From positions 95,728,604 through 95,792,603 of the forward strand of contig NC_134356.1 in assembly GCF_048569485.1 (NCBI RefSeq): DNA of 64,000 nt, written 5' to 3'. This document shows positions 11,833 through 29,797 of the stretch, piece by piece; within the stretch, counting starts at the first letter, position 1, and the number at the start of each line of letters is the position of its first letter. Position numbers and translations under genes: made by a program. Under the pieces are notes generated by a model that worked only from the letters and a program-made list of their open reading frames with translations, was not told the origin of the DNA and made no database searches. This DNA comes from Anomaloglossus baeobatrachus. Its lineage: Eukaryota > Chordata > Amphibia > Anura > Aromobatidae.

Positions 11833-12184
11833 GACTATGTGCCCACAATCAGGGTTTGCAGCGTTTTGGGCGCAGAGTGTTTTCCCTGCATCCATAACGC
11901 TGTGTTGTGCAGTAGAAGCACAGTGGAAGGATTTTTAGAAATCTCATGCCCACTGTGCTTCTTTTCTCCGCAGCATAAACCGACCTGTGGCGCAGCTTCC
12001 CGAGCCTCAGCATGTCAATTTATGCTGCGGAGATGAGTGTTCTCTGCAGGTAGAATAGAACTAAAGTCCACAGCAGCCTGAACCCAAATCGTGGGCATGG
12101 GCAGCTGCGTTCTCCCGTGGACAACACTCACATCTCTGCAGGAAGGCTCTAGACGCCATGTCGCTGGATCATGGCCACATAGCC
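11833..12184. mobile_element. TWA-target MITE
   Basis: The ends GACTATGTGCCCAC and GTGGCCACATAGCC-like are inverted, with TTA before (11830-11832) and TAA after (12185-12187). The interior contains 'gcagcgttttgggcgcagag' and 'aatcgtgggcatgggcagctg'. A related block lies at about 22440-22760. It has no coding capacity. Confidence 0.55.
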
Positions 12185-12187
12185 TAA

Positions 12188-14742
12188 CAGTGAGAATATT
12201 GTTGCTACAGCAACATTTTTGTGAAGTACTTGTGGATTAAAAATGCTTACTATACTCCTGAATAAAATCCTTGAGGGGTCCAGTTTCCAAAATGGGGTCA
12301 CTTGTGGGGGGTTTCTGATGTATAGGTACCCTGCTAATGTTACATGGTGCGCGCAATTGATTTCAACCTTTCCAAAATTCAAATGGTGCTCCTTCCATTC
12401 CAAGCCCTCCCATTTATCCAAACAGAGGTTTTTGGCCACATATGGGGTATCCCTGCGCTCACAAGAAATTGGATAACAACCTGTGGGGTCCACGTTTTGT
12501 TGTTGCCTCTTGAAAAAGTGAGAAATGTGATGCTAAAGAAACATTTTTGTGAAAAAAATGAAAATTTTCAATATGGCAACCTAAGCTTATCAAATTCTGT
12601 GAAGTATTCGTGGATTCAAAATGCTCAATATACACCTAGATAAAAGCCTTGAGGTGTCTTGTTTCCAGAATGGGGTCACTTGTGGGGGACCTCCACTGTT
12701 TAGGCACCTTAGGGGCTTTCCAAATGCGACATAGCGTCCACTAATTATTCCAGCCAAATGTTCAGTCAAATGGCACTTTTTCCCTTCCGAGCCCTGCTGT
12801 GCACCCAAACAGTTGATTTCCACCACACATAAGGTATCAGCATACTCAGGAGAAATTGCACAATAAATTTTATGATGATTTTTTTCCTTTTTCTCTTGTT
12901 AAAAAAAAAGCTATCTGGTTGAAGTAACAATTTTGTGGTAAAAATGTATTTTTTTTATTTTCACAGCTCAACATTATAAACTTCTGTGAAGCACCTGGGG
13001 GTTCAGGGTACTCACCAAACATCTAGATAAATTCCTTGAGGGGTCTATTTTCCAGAATGGGGTCACTTGTGCGGGACCTCCACTGTTTAGGCACCTCAGG
13101 GGCTCTCCTAATGCAACATGGTGTCCGCTATTGATTCCAGCCAATTTTGCAGTCAAATTGCACTCCTTCCCTTCCGAGCCCTGCCGTGTGCCCAAACAGT
13201 TGATTTCCACCACATATAAGATATCACCAAACTCAGGAGAAATTGCACAATAAATTTCATGGGGATTTTTTTCCTGTTACCCTTGTGAAAAAAAGGCTAC
13301 CTGGTTGAAGTAACAATTTTGTGGTAAAACTTTATTTTTTTATTTTCATGGCTCAACGTTATAAACTTCTGTGAAGCACCTGGGGGTTCAGGGTACTCAC
13401 CAAACATCTAGATAAATTCCTTGAGAGGCCTAGTTTCCAATATGGGGTCACTTGTGGTAGTTTTTTGCTGTTTACGTACCTTAGGGGTCCTCCAAATGCG
13501 ACATGGTGACCGCAATCTTTTTCAGCCAAATTTCCTTTCCAAAATTCAAATATTGCTCCTTTCGTTCCAAGCCCTCCCATTTGTCCAAACGTAGGTTTCA
13601 GACCACATGTGAGGTATCACCGCGCTCATAAAAAAGTGGGTAACAAACATGTGGGTAAAATTTTTGGAATTACCTCTTGAAAAAGTGAGAAAATTGATGC
13701 TAAAGCAACATTTTTGAAAAAAATGACAATTTTCAATATGACAACGTAACGTTATCAAAATCTGTGAAGTACCTGTGGGTCCAAAATGCTCACTATACCC
13801 CTCGATAGAAGCCTTAAGGGGTCTAGTTTCCAAAATGGGGTCACTTGAGGGGGGTTCCTGCTGTTTAGGTACCTTAGCAGATCTGTAAATGCAACATGGT
13901 GCCCGCAATCTGTTTCAGCCAACTTTGTTTTCCAAAATTCAAATATTGCTCCTTTCGTTCCAAGCCCTCCCATTTACCCAAACAAAGGTTTCTGACCCCA
14001 TGTGGGGTATTGGCGCGCTCATAAGAAAGTGGGTAACAAAGTGTGAGGTCCAATTTTTGGTGTTAACTCTTGAAAAAGTAAGAAAATTAGTGCTAAAGTA
14101 ACATTTTTAGGTAAAATGTTAATTTTTATTTTTTTTCATTCCACATTACTTTAGTTCCTGTGAAGCACCTGAAGGGTTAATAAACTTCTTGGATGTGCTT
14201 TTGAGTACCTTGAGGGGTGCAGTTTTTAGAATGGTGTCACTTTGGGGTATTTTCTGTCACCTAGGTCTCTCAAAGTCACTTCAAATGGGATGTGGTCCCT
14301 AAAAAAATGGTTTTGTAAATTTTGTTGAAAAAATGGGAAATTGCTGATGAACTTTGAACCCTTCTAACTTCCTAACCCCGAAAAATGTTGTTTCAAAAAT
14401 TGCGCTGATGTAAAGTAGACAAGTGGGAAATGTTATTCATTAACTATTTTGTGTGACATAACTCTCTGGTTTATGGGCATAAAAATTAAAAGTTTGAAAA
14501 TTGCAAAATTTTAAATTTTTTTCTCAAATTTCAGATTTTTTCACAAATAAAAAAAAAAAATATCATCCTAAATTTCCCTCTAACATGAAGTCCAATATGT
14601 CACGAAAAAAAAACAATTCAGAATCACCGGGATCCATTGAAGCGTTCCAGAGTTATAACCTTATAAAGTGACACTGGTCAAAATTACAAAAAATGGCCTG
14701 GGCATTAAGTACAAAACTAGCTTCGTCCTTAAGGGGTTAAGG
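12188..14742. repeat. Tandem array of a ~385-bp unit, about six copies
   Basis: The landmark 'ggggtcactt' recurs at about 12294, 12672, 13059, 13444 and 13837, with a decayed version at 14233. The spacing is 378-396 bp. Each unit also carries 'ccttgaggggtc', 'gtttccaaaatgggg', a 'ccttccgagccctg' or 'cgttccaagccctcccat' block and a poly-A/T tract. Units differ substantially, so the array is old. The right edge ends in 'ccttaaggggttaa', which resembles the end of TTAA-target elements, so the array may sit inside one. Open frames of 60-120 codons within it are repeats of each other and are not genes. Confidence 0.8.
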
Positions 14743-14886
14743 ACAAAGTCGCCTTTTTGGAGGTTAGGCTTCGACATTTGCCATTTGTGATGGCTTTGAA
14801 GTAAATGCAGGTATTCAGTCTTCCAACAGTGCCAGAACACATGAGGCAGGTGTTCTACTTGCCTTTATTGATGTCTGTAACTGTAA

Positions 14887-15447
14887 AGGCTGCTTTACAC
14901 CAGACAAACTATCGTAAGATAGATCCTCGGGGTCACGGTTTTTGTGACGCACATCCGGCATCGCTGGCGATGCCGGCCTGTGTGACACCTCCTAGCGACG
15001 CAGTATCGCTTACAAATCATGAGTCGTGTACTGCTCGCTAGGTTCCATAATATCGTTTAATTTAGTTGTTCATCGTTTCCGGGGTAGCACACGTCGCTCC
15101 GTGTGACACCCCGGGAACGATGAACAGCAGCTCACCTGCGTCATGCGGCCGCCGCCGGCTATGTGAAGGAAGGAGGTGGGCGGGATGTTTACGTCCCGCT
15201 CATCTCCGCCCCTCCGCTTCCATTGGCCGGCGGCCGTGTGACGTCGCTGTGACGCCGAACATCCCTCACACTCCAGGAAGTGGACGTTCGCCGCCCACAG
15301 CGAGGTCGCACGAGAGGTAAGTACGTGTGACGGGGGTTACTGACTTTGTGCGACACGGGCAGCGATTTGCCCGTGATGCAAAAAGGACGGGGGCGGGTAC
15401 GATCGATTGTGAAATTGCACAATCGGTCGTACCGTGTAAAGCAGCCT
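14887..15447. mobile_element. PIF/Harbinger-like MITE, copy 3
   Basis: The ends AGGCTGCTTTACAC and GTGTAAAGCAGCCT are perfect inverse complements. The flanks are TAA (14884-14886) and TTA (15448-15450), which differ by one base. The interior shares 'ggggtcacg...gtgacgcacatccggc' and 'tgacgtcgctgtgacgccg' with the other copies. Confidence 0.8.
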
Positions 15448-15539
15448 TTACTGTTATCAAAATTTCCTGGAGGTATAGCAGCAGCTCCAATCTTTTGTGT
15501 AAGAAGTGTGGCCAGTGTAAAAATTGTTGGAATGTCAGG

Positions 15540-16860
15540 GTCTGAGTGAAAGGCAGCTTGTAGACCAGCAACATCAAATCAAGGATTCCAATCATTCCTA
15601 GGATCCTCCAATATTAGATGAATATAGAGAGTTGAACACCCAGATGCATCCAATGGCGTCAATAAATTGCCTAGCTACAGTTTCTTACAGGCTCCTACAA
15701 AGTTTGTGCCGCAGTTAGAAATAAGTTGTTTGATGGGTCCCCAGATGGAAAATAATCTTCTGAAGGCATTGATGAAGAGGAAACCATGGATTCAATCACT
15801 TCAATATGTACTGAGACAAGTAAACAGCACAGCCCACAATTTACAGTTTGTGACTCCATTTCAAGCTCTTCATGTAACAATCGACCATCAGCCAAAAACA
15901 ATTGTAGAAAAAGGAACTGATGGTACAACCAGTGAAAATAGAAAAACTTTGCTTATTCATTATCATATATCCATTCAAAGGGTATAGAAATTGTAATCAC
16001 TTTTAGTTACAGACTTACACATTTCTGGAGCACACAGCACATTGTCCTTAATCATAGTCTTATTATGGATAATTCTAATGGATTTCTAATAAAAAAAGAA
16101 GAAAAAGCAAAGTTTTGATATTTTATTGCTTGTGCCATCAATTCCTTTTTCTCCAATTCCTTAATGTTGCTGGTTTCCCACAAAATTCGCATCCACAATT
16201 ACAGGGAAGGTTTTTATATAAACTGTTGATTATTAATGTTGCAGCTTTCTCAATACTTCTGTTTTCTCAATCAACCATGTGCCAAAAACGTCTGTACTTA
16301 GCCGACCTGCTGGAAGATTCACCATCTGTAGATGTGGGTGTTTTCATTTTAATCTTTAACAATTAATGCATCTGTGGAGCACTAAGGAGATACACCTCTT
16401 CATTCCTACAATCCACAAGCTAGAAGACCTAATGGCGCCTTCCGTAAGCTGTCTGCCTTGGTGCTGCACTCATTGATGATAGTGTCGGACCAATAGAGTA
16501 GTGATAATACATTTGGGATGTTGATAGAATTTTGATCCTTACTGCATAGATCAGATTTGTTTATACGGCCACTGACTCTTAGTAACTTACGATGATTGAC
16601 CTCTGGGTTTAATTCAAAGAGTGTGCTGTTCAGATTGGTAGCATGTGAGATACTGTCACACTCATGGTGATATTCTTCTTGTTGCACACACCTGATGATA
16701 ATCTGTTCAGCATGTTCAATGTAAATGAGAGAAGTAGAGACAGTTAGTCTAAATCCCTTGTCAGACTCTGGCTCCACTATCTCATAAGTATTGTTGGTGC
16801 CCAATTCAACAAAGATCCTCATATAGGAAACCTGGAGGTGACAGCCGCATATTGGCTAGA
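15540..16860 (-). mobile_element. Old BEL/Pao pol fragment
   Basis: This is a fossil of an LTR-type retrotransposon, family BEL/Pao, on the - strand. Translated pieces resemble parts of the larger BEL element at 32.3-43.2 kb. One piece, with 'SVHIEVIESM', matches the integrase core region 'AVHIEVLESM'. Another, with 'NSTLFELNPEVNHRKLLRVSGRI', matches the pol segment just before the integrase. No LTR is seen. It is broken in several places and older than the 32-kb element. Confidence 0.7.
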
Positions 16861-17478
16861 TGCAGCCGTCATTCTTGTCCCTTGGTTGGCTGAGTTTAGG
16901 ACTATATGACCCTAGGAAACTGTCAATTTTTCCTCTCCGTTGCCAGCCTCTGACTTCCTTTATAAACCTCACCCTGACGTGGTTTGGGTGCAGTTTTTTA
17001 ATTGTTCTTGGCTGTGGTCTGCAGCGGTCGTCTCCTCTTGTTGTTCCAGAGACTACTATGGTAGCTGCTCCTAAGATAAGTGTTTGACTTTTGCTATTTA
17101 CCTGGGCTCAGGTGGTAGCATTTGTGTTTACCTGTATTGTGTCTTTTTGTCTCCCTTAGCGTTAGTGGTGTTGATAAGTGCTCTTACCCACCATCCTTTC
17201 TTAGGTTATATTCACACTGGACGTTTTTTGCAGCGTTTTTTTCCTGACCAAAACCTGATCTTGTGGCAGGATGTCTCCTGCCATTTTGGTGCAGTTTTGT
17301 GGCATTTTTAAAGCATTTTTTCTGAGATGTCAAGATTAGCAAGGGTTCAAGGCTACTTGAGTGCTGGGTCAGGATTGACCTGGATCTGGCACTTGGATAG
17401 TAAAAAAAAAAAAAGGTAGACAGAAAAAAAAAAAAGTAAAGCAAGCGCGCTATACTTACCAGTCTCTGGTAGACGTTA
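16861..17478. other. Spacer, nothing firm
   Basis: No exon is recognised. The stretch around 17205-17330 ('attcacactggacgttttttgcagcg') looks like part of a MITE of the 'cacactgg-acgtttttt' type. Poly-A tracts lie at 17402-17414 and 17425-17435. Confidence 0.35.
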
Positions 17479-18070
17479 AGGGTGCTTTACACGCTGCGAC
17501 ATCGCTAGCGATAGCTAGCAATGTTGTGCATGATAGCACCCGCCCCCGTCATTGGTGCAATATGTGGTGATCGCTGTCGTAGCGAACATTATCGCTACGG
17601 CAGCGTCACACGCACATACCTTTTTAGCGACGTCGCTGTGACCGCCGGACAATCCCTCCTTCAAGGGGGAGGTGCGTTTGGCGTCATAGCAACGTCACTG
17701 CGGCGTCACTAAGCGGCCGCCCAATAGAAGAGGAGGGGAGGAGATGTGCGGCCGGAACATTCCGCCCACCTCCTTCCTTCCTCATTGCTGGTGGACGCAG
17801 GTAAGGAGATGTTCCTCGTTCCTGCGGTGTCACATGTAGCGATGTGTGATGCCGCAGGAACGACGAACAACATCGTACCTGCAGCAGCAACGATATTATG
17901 AAAAGGAGCGACGTGTCAACGATCGACGATTGTTGACGTTTTTTGCGACCGTTGATCGTCGCTCCTTGGTGTCACAGGCTGCGATGTCGCTAACGCTGCC
18001 GGATGTGCGTCACTAACGACGTGACCCCGACGATATATCGTTAGCGATATCGCAGCTTGTAAAGCACCCT
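17479..18070. mobile_element. PIF/Harbinger-like MITE, copy 4
   Basis: The ends AGGGTGCTTTACACGCTGCG and CGCAGCTTGTAAAGCACCCT are inverted, with TTA at 17476-17478 and 18071-18073. It is the best-preserved copy at its termini, and the arms continue inward as inverted sequence ('acatcgctagcgata' against 'tatcgttagcgatat'). Confidence 0.87.
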
Positions 18071-18124
18071 TTAGAGTGTATGGGCTTCATACTTCATGAC
18101 ATCATTCAACAGGCCCCTATCACA

Positions 18125-18850
<726 letters not shown>

Positions 18851-18939
18851 CTGTTTCATGAGGTTTCATATTCATACACTGAGAGCAATCAATCAGAAAG
18901 AAAGTCTACACAGCCTTTCTTCTAATATTCGAGTCAGTA

Positions 18940-19320
18940 AATATCTCTCGCTGTTCTCTATGGCTGCGCTAAACGTAACAGTCTGTGGGGAACGGAGCCT
19001 CGTGCGGCCACCTCAGGGAGCACAGGACAGCCAGAAACGGAGGGGAAAACGGCAGCTTCTGGGGAAAGGGTTAACAAGGCCCCCCGCCCCTACTGTCCCC
19101 GCTCTCACCACAGTTACCAGGCGAGAGCCCAGCTGCTTCCCTGGATACTGGGCGGCGCCTCGTCCTGATTGGCTGGACTTCCTTTACGTAATAGTTGTCC
19201 TCTCCCTTATTGGTTGTAGTTTCGGCAGTACCCGCCCCTTTGGCGCATGAGGTAGATGCCCAAGGAAAGTGCCCCAGATTTAGTTCCTAGTTCCGGTTTC
19301 TCCGCCATTTTCTTGGAGAC
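18940..19320 (+). promoter_or_regulatory. SKP1: SKP1 promoter and CpG-rich region
   Basis: GC content and CpG density rise sharply here compared with the AT-rich surroundings. Visible factor motifs are two inverted CCAAT boxes ('gattggctgg' near 19165 and 'ttattggttg' near 19208), an ETS-type 'ttccgg' near 19291 and a YY1-type 'ccgccatttt' at about 19302. This combination is typical of housekeeping promoters, which fits the broad expression of SKP1. The transcription start was not located. Factor binding is inferred from motifs only. Confidence 0.65.
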
Positions 19321-19523
19321 CGATAGTGCTGCCTGTTCCGAGCATCTGCCTCGTTCCTGGAGACACATTATATAGCCGTGGTGAAGTTCTAGCTTCCAGG
19401 ACGTTGCAGAGTACGTTACAAGAGTCCCGCCCCTTGGCTTGGGTGACGCAGCTCCCTGGGAGGTGGAGTAGTGTGGCCGGCAGGCAGCGGTGAGGCCTTG
19501 TGTCTGAGGACGAGCTTAGCGCG
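19320..19523 (+). other. SKP1: SKP1 exon 1, non-coding (5' UTR)
   Basis: A strong splice donor, GCG|GTGAGTT, is found at 19523/19524 just downstream of the CpG-rich promoter. The first coding exon starts with ATG immediately after its acceptor, so an upstream non-coding exon is required. Vertebrate SKP1 genes are known to have one. The 5' limit given here is a guess, and the exon may start a little earlier or later. Confidence 0.6.
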
Positions 19524-19794
19524 GTGAGTTCATGGCCGGGGACGTCGTGTGTGGAGGGGTCGGGGCCTATGTACGCGGGCGGCGGCTTGTCTCCCCTCAG
19601 GAGCGGGCACGGAGCTGCTCCATGGGCGTGCGGTGCTCCTATACGGAGCCAGAGGCCTAGCCTACCAGCCCGGGGGATGGCCGCTTACATGACAGCCCTG
19701 AGCCTGGCGCCTTCTCCCCCTGTATGCCTCTCCTGTCCACACAGCTGGGTGAGGCCTCAGTCTGGGCGAGGAGTCTGCAGTGACGCCGTCCATT

Positions 19795-19797
19795 GGA

Positions 19798-19854
<57 letters not shown>

Positions 19855-19922
19855 ATGCGTATGTATGCATGCGTATATAAAGTGTGTATGTATATTATAC
19901 ATACAACTTATATACACACACA

Positions 19923-19964
<42 letters not shown>

Positions 19965-20345
19965 TGTGTGTGTATATAAGGTGTATGTGTATAAAAAATT
20001 TAGTGTGAGATTATATGTATATTAATAATCTTATATGCACACTAACATTATACACATACACCTTATATACACACTAATATATATGTATGTGTGTGTATGT
20101 AAGGTGTACGTGTATAATATGCATTAGTGTGAGTTTTTTTTATATAATATAATCACACACTAATATATTCTACATACACCTTATATAGACACACACATAT
20201 ATATTAGTGTGTATGTCAGTGCATATGAGATTAATATACATATAATCTCATACACACTAAATATATTCTACACATACACCTTATATACATACATATATAT
20301 TAGTGTGTATATAATGTGTATAATATATTGTGTATATAAGTTTTT
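19795..20345. repeat. (TG)n/(TA)n microsatellite cluster in SKP1 intron 1
   Basis: A (TG)n run of about 25 units at 19800-19849 is followed by (TA)n at about 19925-19961. Then come alternating blocks of 'cacactaatatat' and 'atatattagtgtg', which form several small palindromes. Nearly all is alternating purine-pyrimidine. Long open frames here (for example 126 codons on +) are products of the repeat. Confidence 0.95.
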
Positions 20346-20496
20346 TTTTTTGGTTTTTTTTTCCACTCTAAGTCCCATTTTTTTTTTTTTTGGGGGTGTG
20401 TGTTTGTTCTCATGTTTGTTTACCGTGTGGTTAGTGACACAAACAATATACAGAATGTGTTACAAATAAAAAAATAATTTTTATGGAGTGCCCATT

Positions 20497-20517
20497 CCCC
20501 CCCCCCCCCCCCCCCCC
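20497..20517. repeat. Poly-C run
   Basis: An uninterrupted run of 21 C residues in SKP1 intron 1. Its length is subject to sequencing error. Confidence 0.95.
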
Positions 20518-21030
20518 GTTAATGGGGCAGTACAAGCGCATCTGTGTTGTGCGGTGGTTTTTATCTGACCTATAGGGATGTGAGTAATTTTTATCTTCGC
20601 TTTTTAATTTGCTTTAATTCTTAATGGGAGGAGGATGGTTACTTTTTTTTTTATATATTTATGGTTCATTTTTAGTTATTTCAGGGGGCTTGATCCTGCT
20701 GTCATCTGACTACTTGTATACTATACCACAAACACTATAGAATACCAGTTTGTAGTGATTGACTTTCTTCAGTGAAGGGGGAGGGGCGCTGGTTACTGCG
20801 TGTGTGGCCAATCAGCCCATTGACTGCCACAGTCAGTGATTGACATCTGCATCTAAATGGTTACACAGCATCAGGTGGCGCTGGCTTTCCTCTTGTTAGA
20901 GGCGGGCCTGGCCCTGCAGCCTTCCTACTTGTGCACCTGTCATGTTACGTTAGGGTGCTTCCAGGGGTTAATGAATGTTTTGCAGGGATAGGCTAGAAAA
21001 TAAGCTTCTTGTTAAGAATTTAGAGTCTAA

Positions 21031-21486
21031 AGGCTCTGTCATACATAGAGATGTCATTAGTGAGATCGCTGAAACGTCAGGTTTTGTGACGCAACAGCGA
21101 CCTCGCTACGTGTGACACAGTGACCGGCCCCCGCTGCGATATCACTGATCGTACCTGAATGTCCTGGTTAATTTTTTGATCGTTGGTGTGCGGCTGGGCA
21201 GCATGTATCGCTGTGTTTGACGCCATAGCGACAACGAGCGACCTTGTTGGCACGCCTGGGTGGAAAAATTATGCCTCTATCGAGGTCTGAGTCAGAATAG
21301 CTGCTGTGTGACAGGGTCCCAACGACCGCCGAGGTCGTGATAAGGATTACTGTATCGTTGCTGCGTCGCTAATTAGATCTACCTGTTTGATAGCTTACTA
21401 GCGACCATGTAGCAACGTACCAGCGATCCTGACCAGGTCGTATCGTTGTCGGGATCGCTGGAACGTCTCTACGAGTAACGAAGCCC
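21031..21486. mobile_element. PIF/Harbinger-like MITE, divergent copy 5
   Basis: The ends AGGCTCTGTCATAC and GTAACGAAGCCC-like are inverted with mismatches. TAA is at 21028-21030 and 21487-21489. The interior keeps runs such as 'gatcgctg', 'tgtgacac' and 'agcgaccat' but has little else in common with copies 1-4. It probably represents a sister family, closer to copy 6. It lies in SKP1 intron 1. Confidence 0.65.
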
Positions 21487-22439
21487 TAAATGTTGTCAGT
21501 GTCACCGTGTGGGCATCTGTGCCAGCCATGCTGCGCAGAGGTGAGTGGATGAGTGTTCACATTTCTTATGGGCGCTGAGACTTGCATCATGCAAAAGCCT
21601 CAAGTCCTTTCAAGCTAGTCTCCTGTTCCTGCAGCTGTCATGACATGCTGGGAGTTGTAGTGTCACGTTCTTGGAGAAACCCTGGATCACACATTCAGAT
21701 CATTGGAGACAAGCCATGTCTTGTAATCCTCTATTAGAATTCAGATTAATTCCGGTCACTTGATTCTGCAGTATAAAATACATATATTAAATGGCGGTTA
21801 CACCTGATGAAGCCGGTATACTTTCTATAACTGGCGTTAAGACTAATATCAAAGTTGACATTTTAGAAGACTAGCGCTGGAGACTTAAGTCATTTTATTA
21901 CTAGACAGGAAAACTGCCAAAAAAGATCTTTCATTCTGACCTAGATTTTCCTAGTGAATATTCCAGCTTCAATGGGTCAAAGATGCCAGTTTAATAAAGC
22001 ATGAACTTTTCTATTATAAAATTACAATAATACAGCGAAGATAGAGATCCAGCACTGAATAGAGCAGTTACCTGGTAGTCCTAGACTAGCAGTGCGGGGC
22101 ACCATGTCATCTTCTGATGCAGGGCTCACCTTATTACCCATATGTTGGTGTATTTGGGCACTGGGTGTACCACTCTGAGCTCCAGACTCTCGGCCTGGTG
22201 TCCTGTGTGGGCGGCAATGTACGTCATCTTCTGATGTGTAGATCTAAAATCACCTTTACCCCCGCCCCGCCCATCACTCTCATTACAGCTTTGCATGGCT
22301 TTCCGTTTGTTTACCTCACTTACAGAAAACACGTTCACTTAATCGTGTTCCCCTCTGTAAAAAGATTTGACTCTGAACAGTTTAGTTTTTTGTGTTTTTT
22401 TTTGACCACTTTTCCTATTGGGTTTTATCTAAAACGTGA

Positions 22440-22760
22440 AAGGGTCTGTTCCCTTAACAAGTTAAGGTGTCCAAAACGCTGCTTTGAACAGTGCAAGCAC
22501 AGTACATGGGATTTATAGAGAACCCATGCTGACTGTGCGTGTACAGCCCGCAGCGAAAACTGAGCTGTAGTGAGGCTTTCCAAGCCACAAGCATGCTAAT
22601 TCTTTGCTGCGGAGTCGCAGACGTCCTCCGTAGAGAGACCACAGCGCCCTGAACCCTGATCGTGGGCCCGGGCAGCTGTGGTCTCCTGTGGAAGAGACTC
22701 ACTGACCCGCAGGTGATGACCCGCTGCGTCCAGAACGCAGCGGGTCTTGATCGTGGTCAT
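22440..22760. repeat. MITE remnant related to 11833-12184
   Basis: The block contains 'gtccaaaacgctgctttg', 'aaccctgatcgtgggccc', 'gggcagctgtggtctcc' and 'cagaacgcagcgggtc'. It is collinear with the element at 11833-12184. No clean ends or target repeat were found. It lies in SKP1 intron 1. Confidence 0.5.
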
Positions 22761-22825
22761 TTACTCTTAGTCGTCCACATTGTGCCACTTAGGACTGTGG
22801 TGTCACTTTGATTTCCGTAATAGTA

Positions 22826-23060
22826 AGGCTGCTTTCACACTACGTTTTTTTTTTAACATGCGTCATGAACGTTTTTAATGCAAAAACTAATCCAGTGCAA
22901 ATGCGTTTTCATTTCAATACATTTTCACTGCACTCGCGTCAACATGCGTATGCGTGCGTTATAGTGAGGATCAAGCGACTTGCAGTTTTTTAACTGTTTT
23001 CAAAAACTCTACTTGTAGCGTTTTTGAGCTGCGTCCAAATACGGTTTTTCAGCAGCTGAT
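22826..23060. repeat. Partial MITE, 'ggctgctttcacactacg' type
   Basis: The sequence starts 'aaggctgctttcacactacg' and continues with 'tttttaatgcaaaaac' and 'gcgtccaaatacgg' blocks typical of frog MITEs. I cannot see the matching right end. Confidence 0.35.
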
Positions 23061-23502
23061 AAAAATTCTTCAAGGGATTTCTTTAAAAAAAAAAAATCAA
23101 TAAATAAAAATCACTTTTGGTATGAATTTAATAATCTTTACAGTGATTATTTTTTTTTTCTTAGACTCCACTTGTCTGTGGTAGAAAAAGTGCTGACATG
23201 TCCCCTTTAACATATTGGTAAATAACCTGAAACGCCAAGTCTCCAACTATCCGTATCCATTGATCATGAAAATAACTAAGAACAGAAAACAAGTTGCTAG
23301 TACACTTGTGTATAGTTATTGTGTAATTCATCTACAGTTCTTGATTAATATACAGTTTATTACATTTTTAATGTTTTTAAAATGAGGGCTTTGAGTTTGA
23401 CATGTACTAGAGCGTCTAAAAAGCTGATTAAAGCCTTAGCAAATAATGGATCCATTCCGGAAGCAGTGAGTAGTAATTGCTTTGATGTGCAGGAATCCAT
23501 AA

Positions 23503-29280
<5,778 letters not shown>

Positions 29281-29759
29281 TCTGCTGCGCCTCTCCTCAC
29301 TATAACACTGTAAGAATCGTTCCAAATAGTTGCACTGCTCTGTTTATAATAGACAATTCAGCAGCTTCTCATCTTAGCAGCAGGGCGTTTTGCTGCATGT
29401 TGTGTCCTATATAAATATATCAAAAAAATTTTTTTTTTTTTTTTTTTTTTTTTTATTTGAGTTTCAATTCCTCTCCTCAAACTGTGTTTTTACCATTGTA
29501 TTCATTGTGACTTCCTATAAACTATAATGAATATCTGATCTGTGTGCTGTGAAGGCAGAAGATGCCGTTCCTATTGCTTTCCGGCCAAGTCATCTCCTCG
29601 CCATGTGATTGCGGACTATGCCGCTATAACTGTCCATGGAGTAAGCGTTAGAGCAGATCAAAGCTGCATGACGACACACAGCAGGAAACACACAACCGTG
29701 GATCTTCAGTAGATCACATATCACCAGATGTATATGGAGTTTGCAAGTGCTGCTGTTTT

Positions 29760-29797
<38 letters not shown>

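Noticed and set aside
12149-13973. Several open frames of 70-120 codons with similar peptides
   Set aside because: They repeat because the DNA is a 385-bp tandem array. Their similarity to each other is not evidence of coding.
19500-19880. 126-codon open frame beginning near the SKP1 first exon
   Set aside because: It reads through the splice donor into the TG microsatellite and has no known domain.
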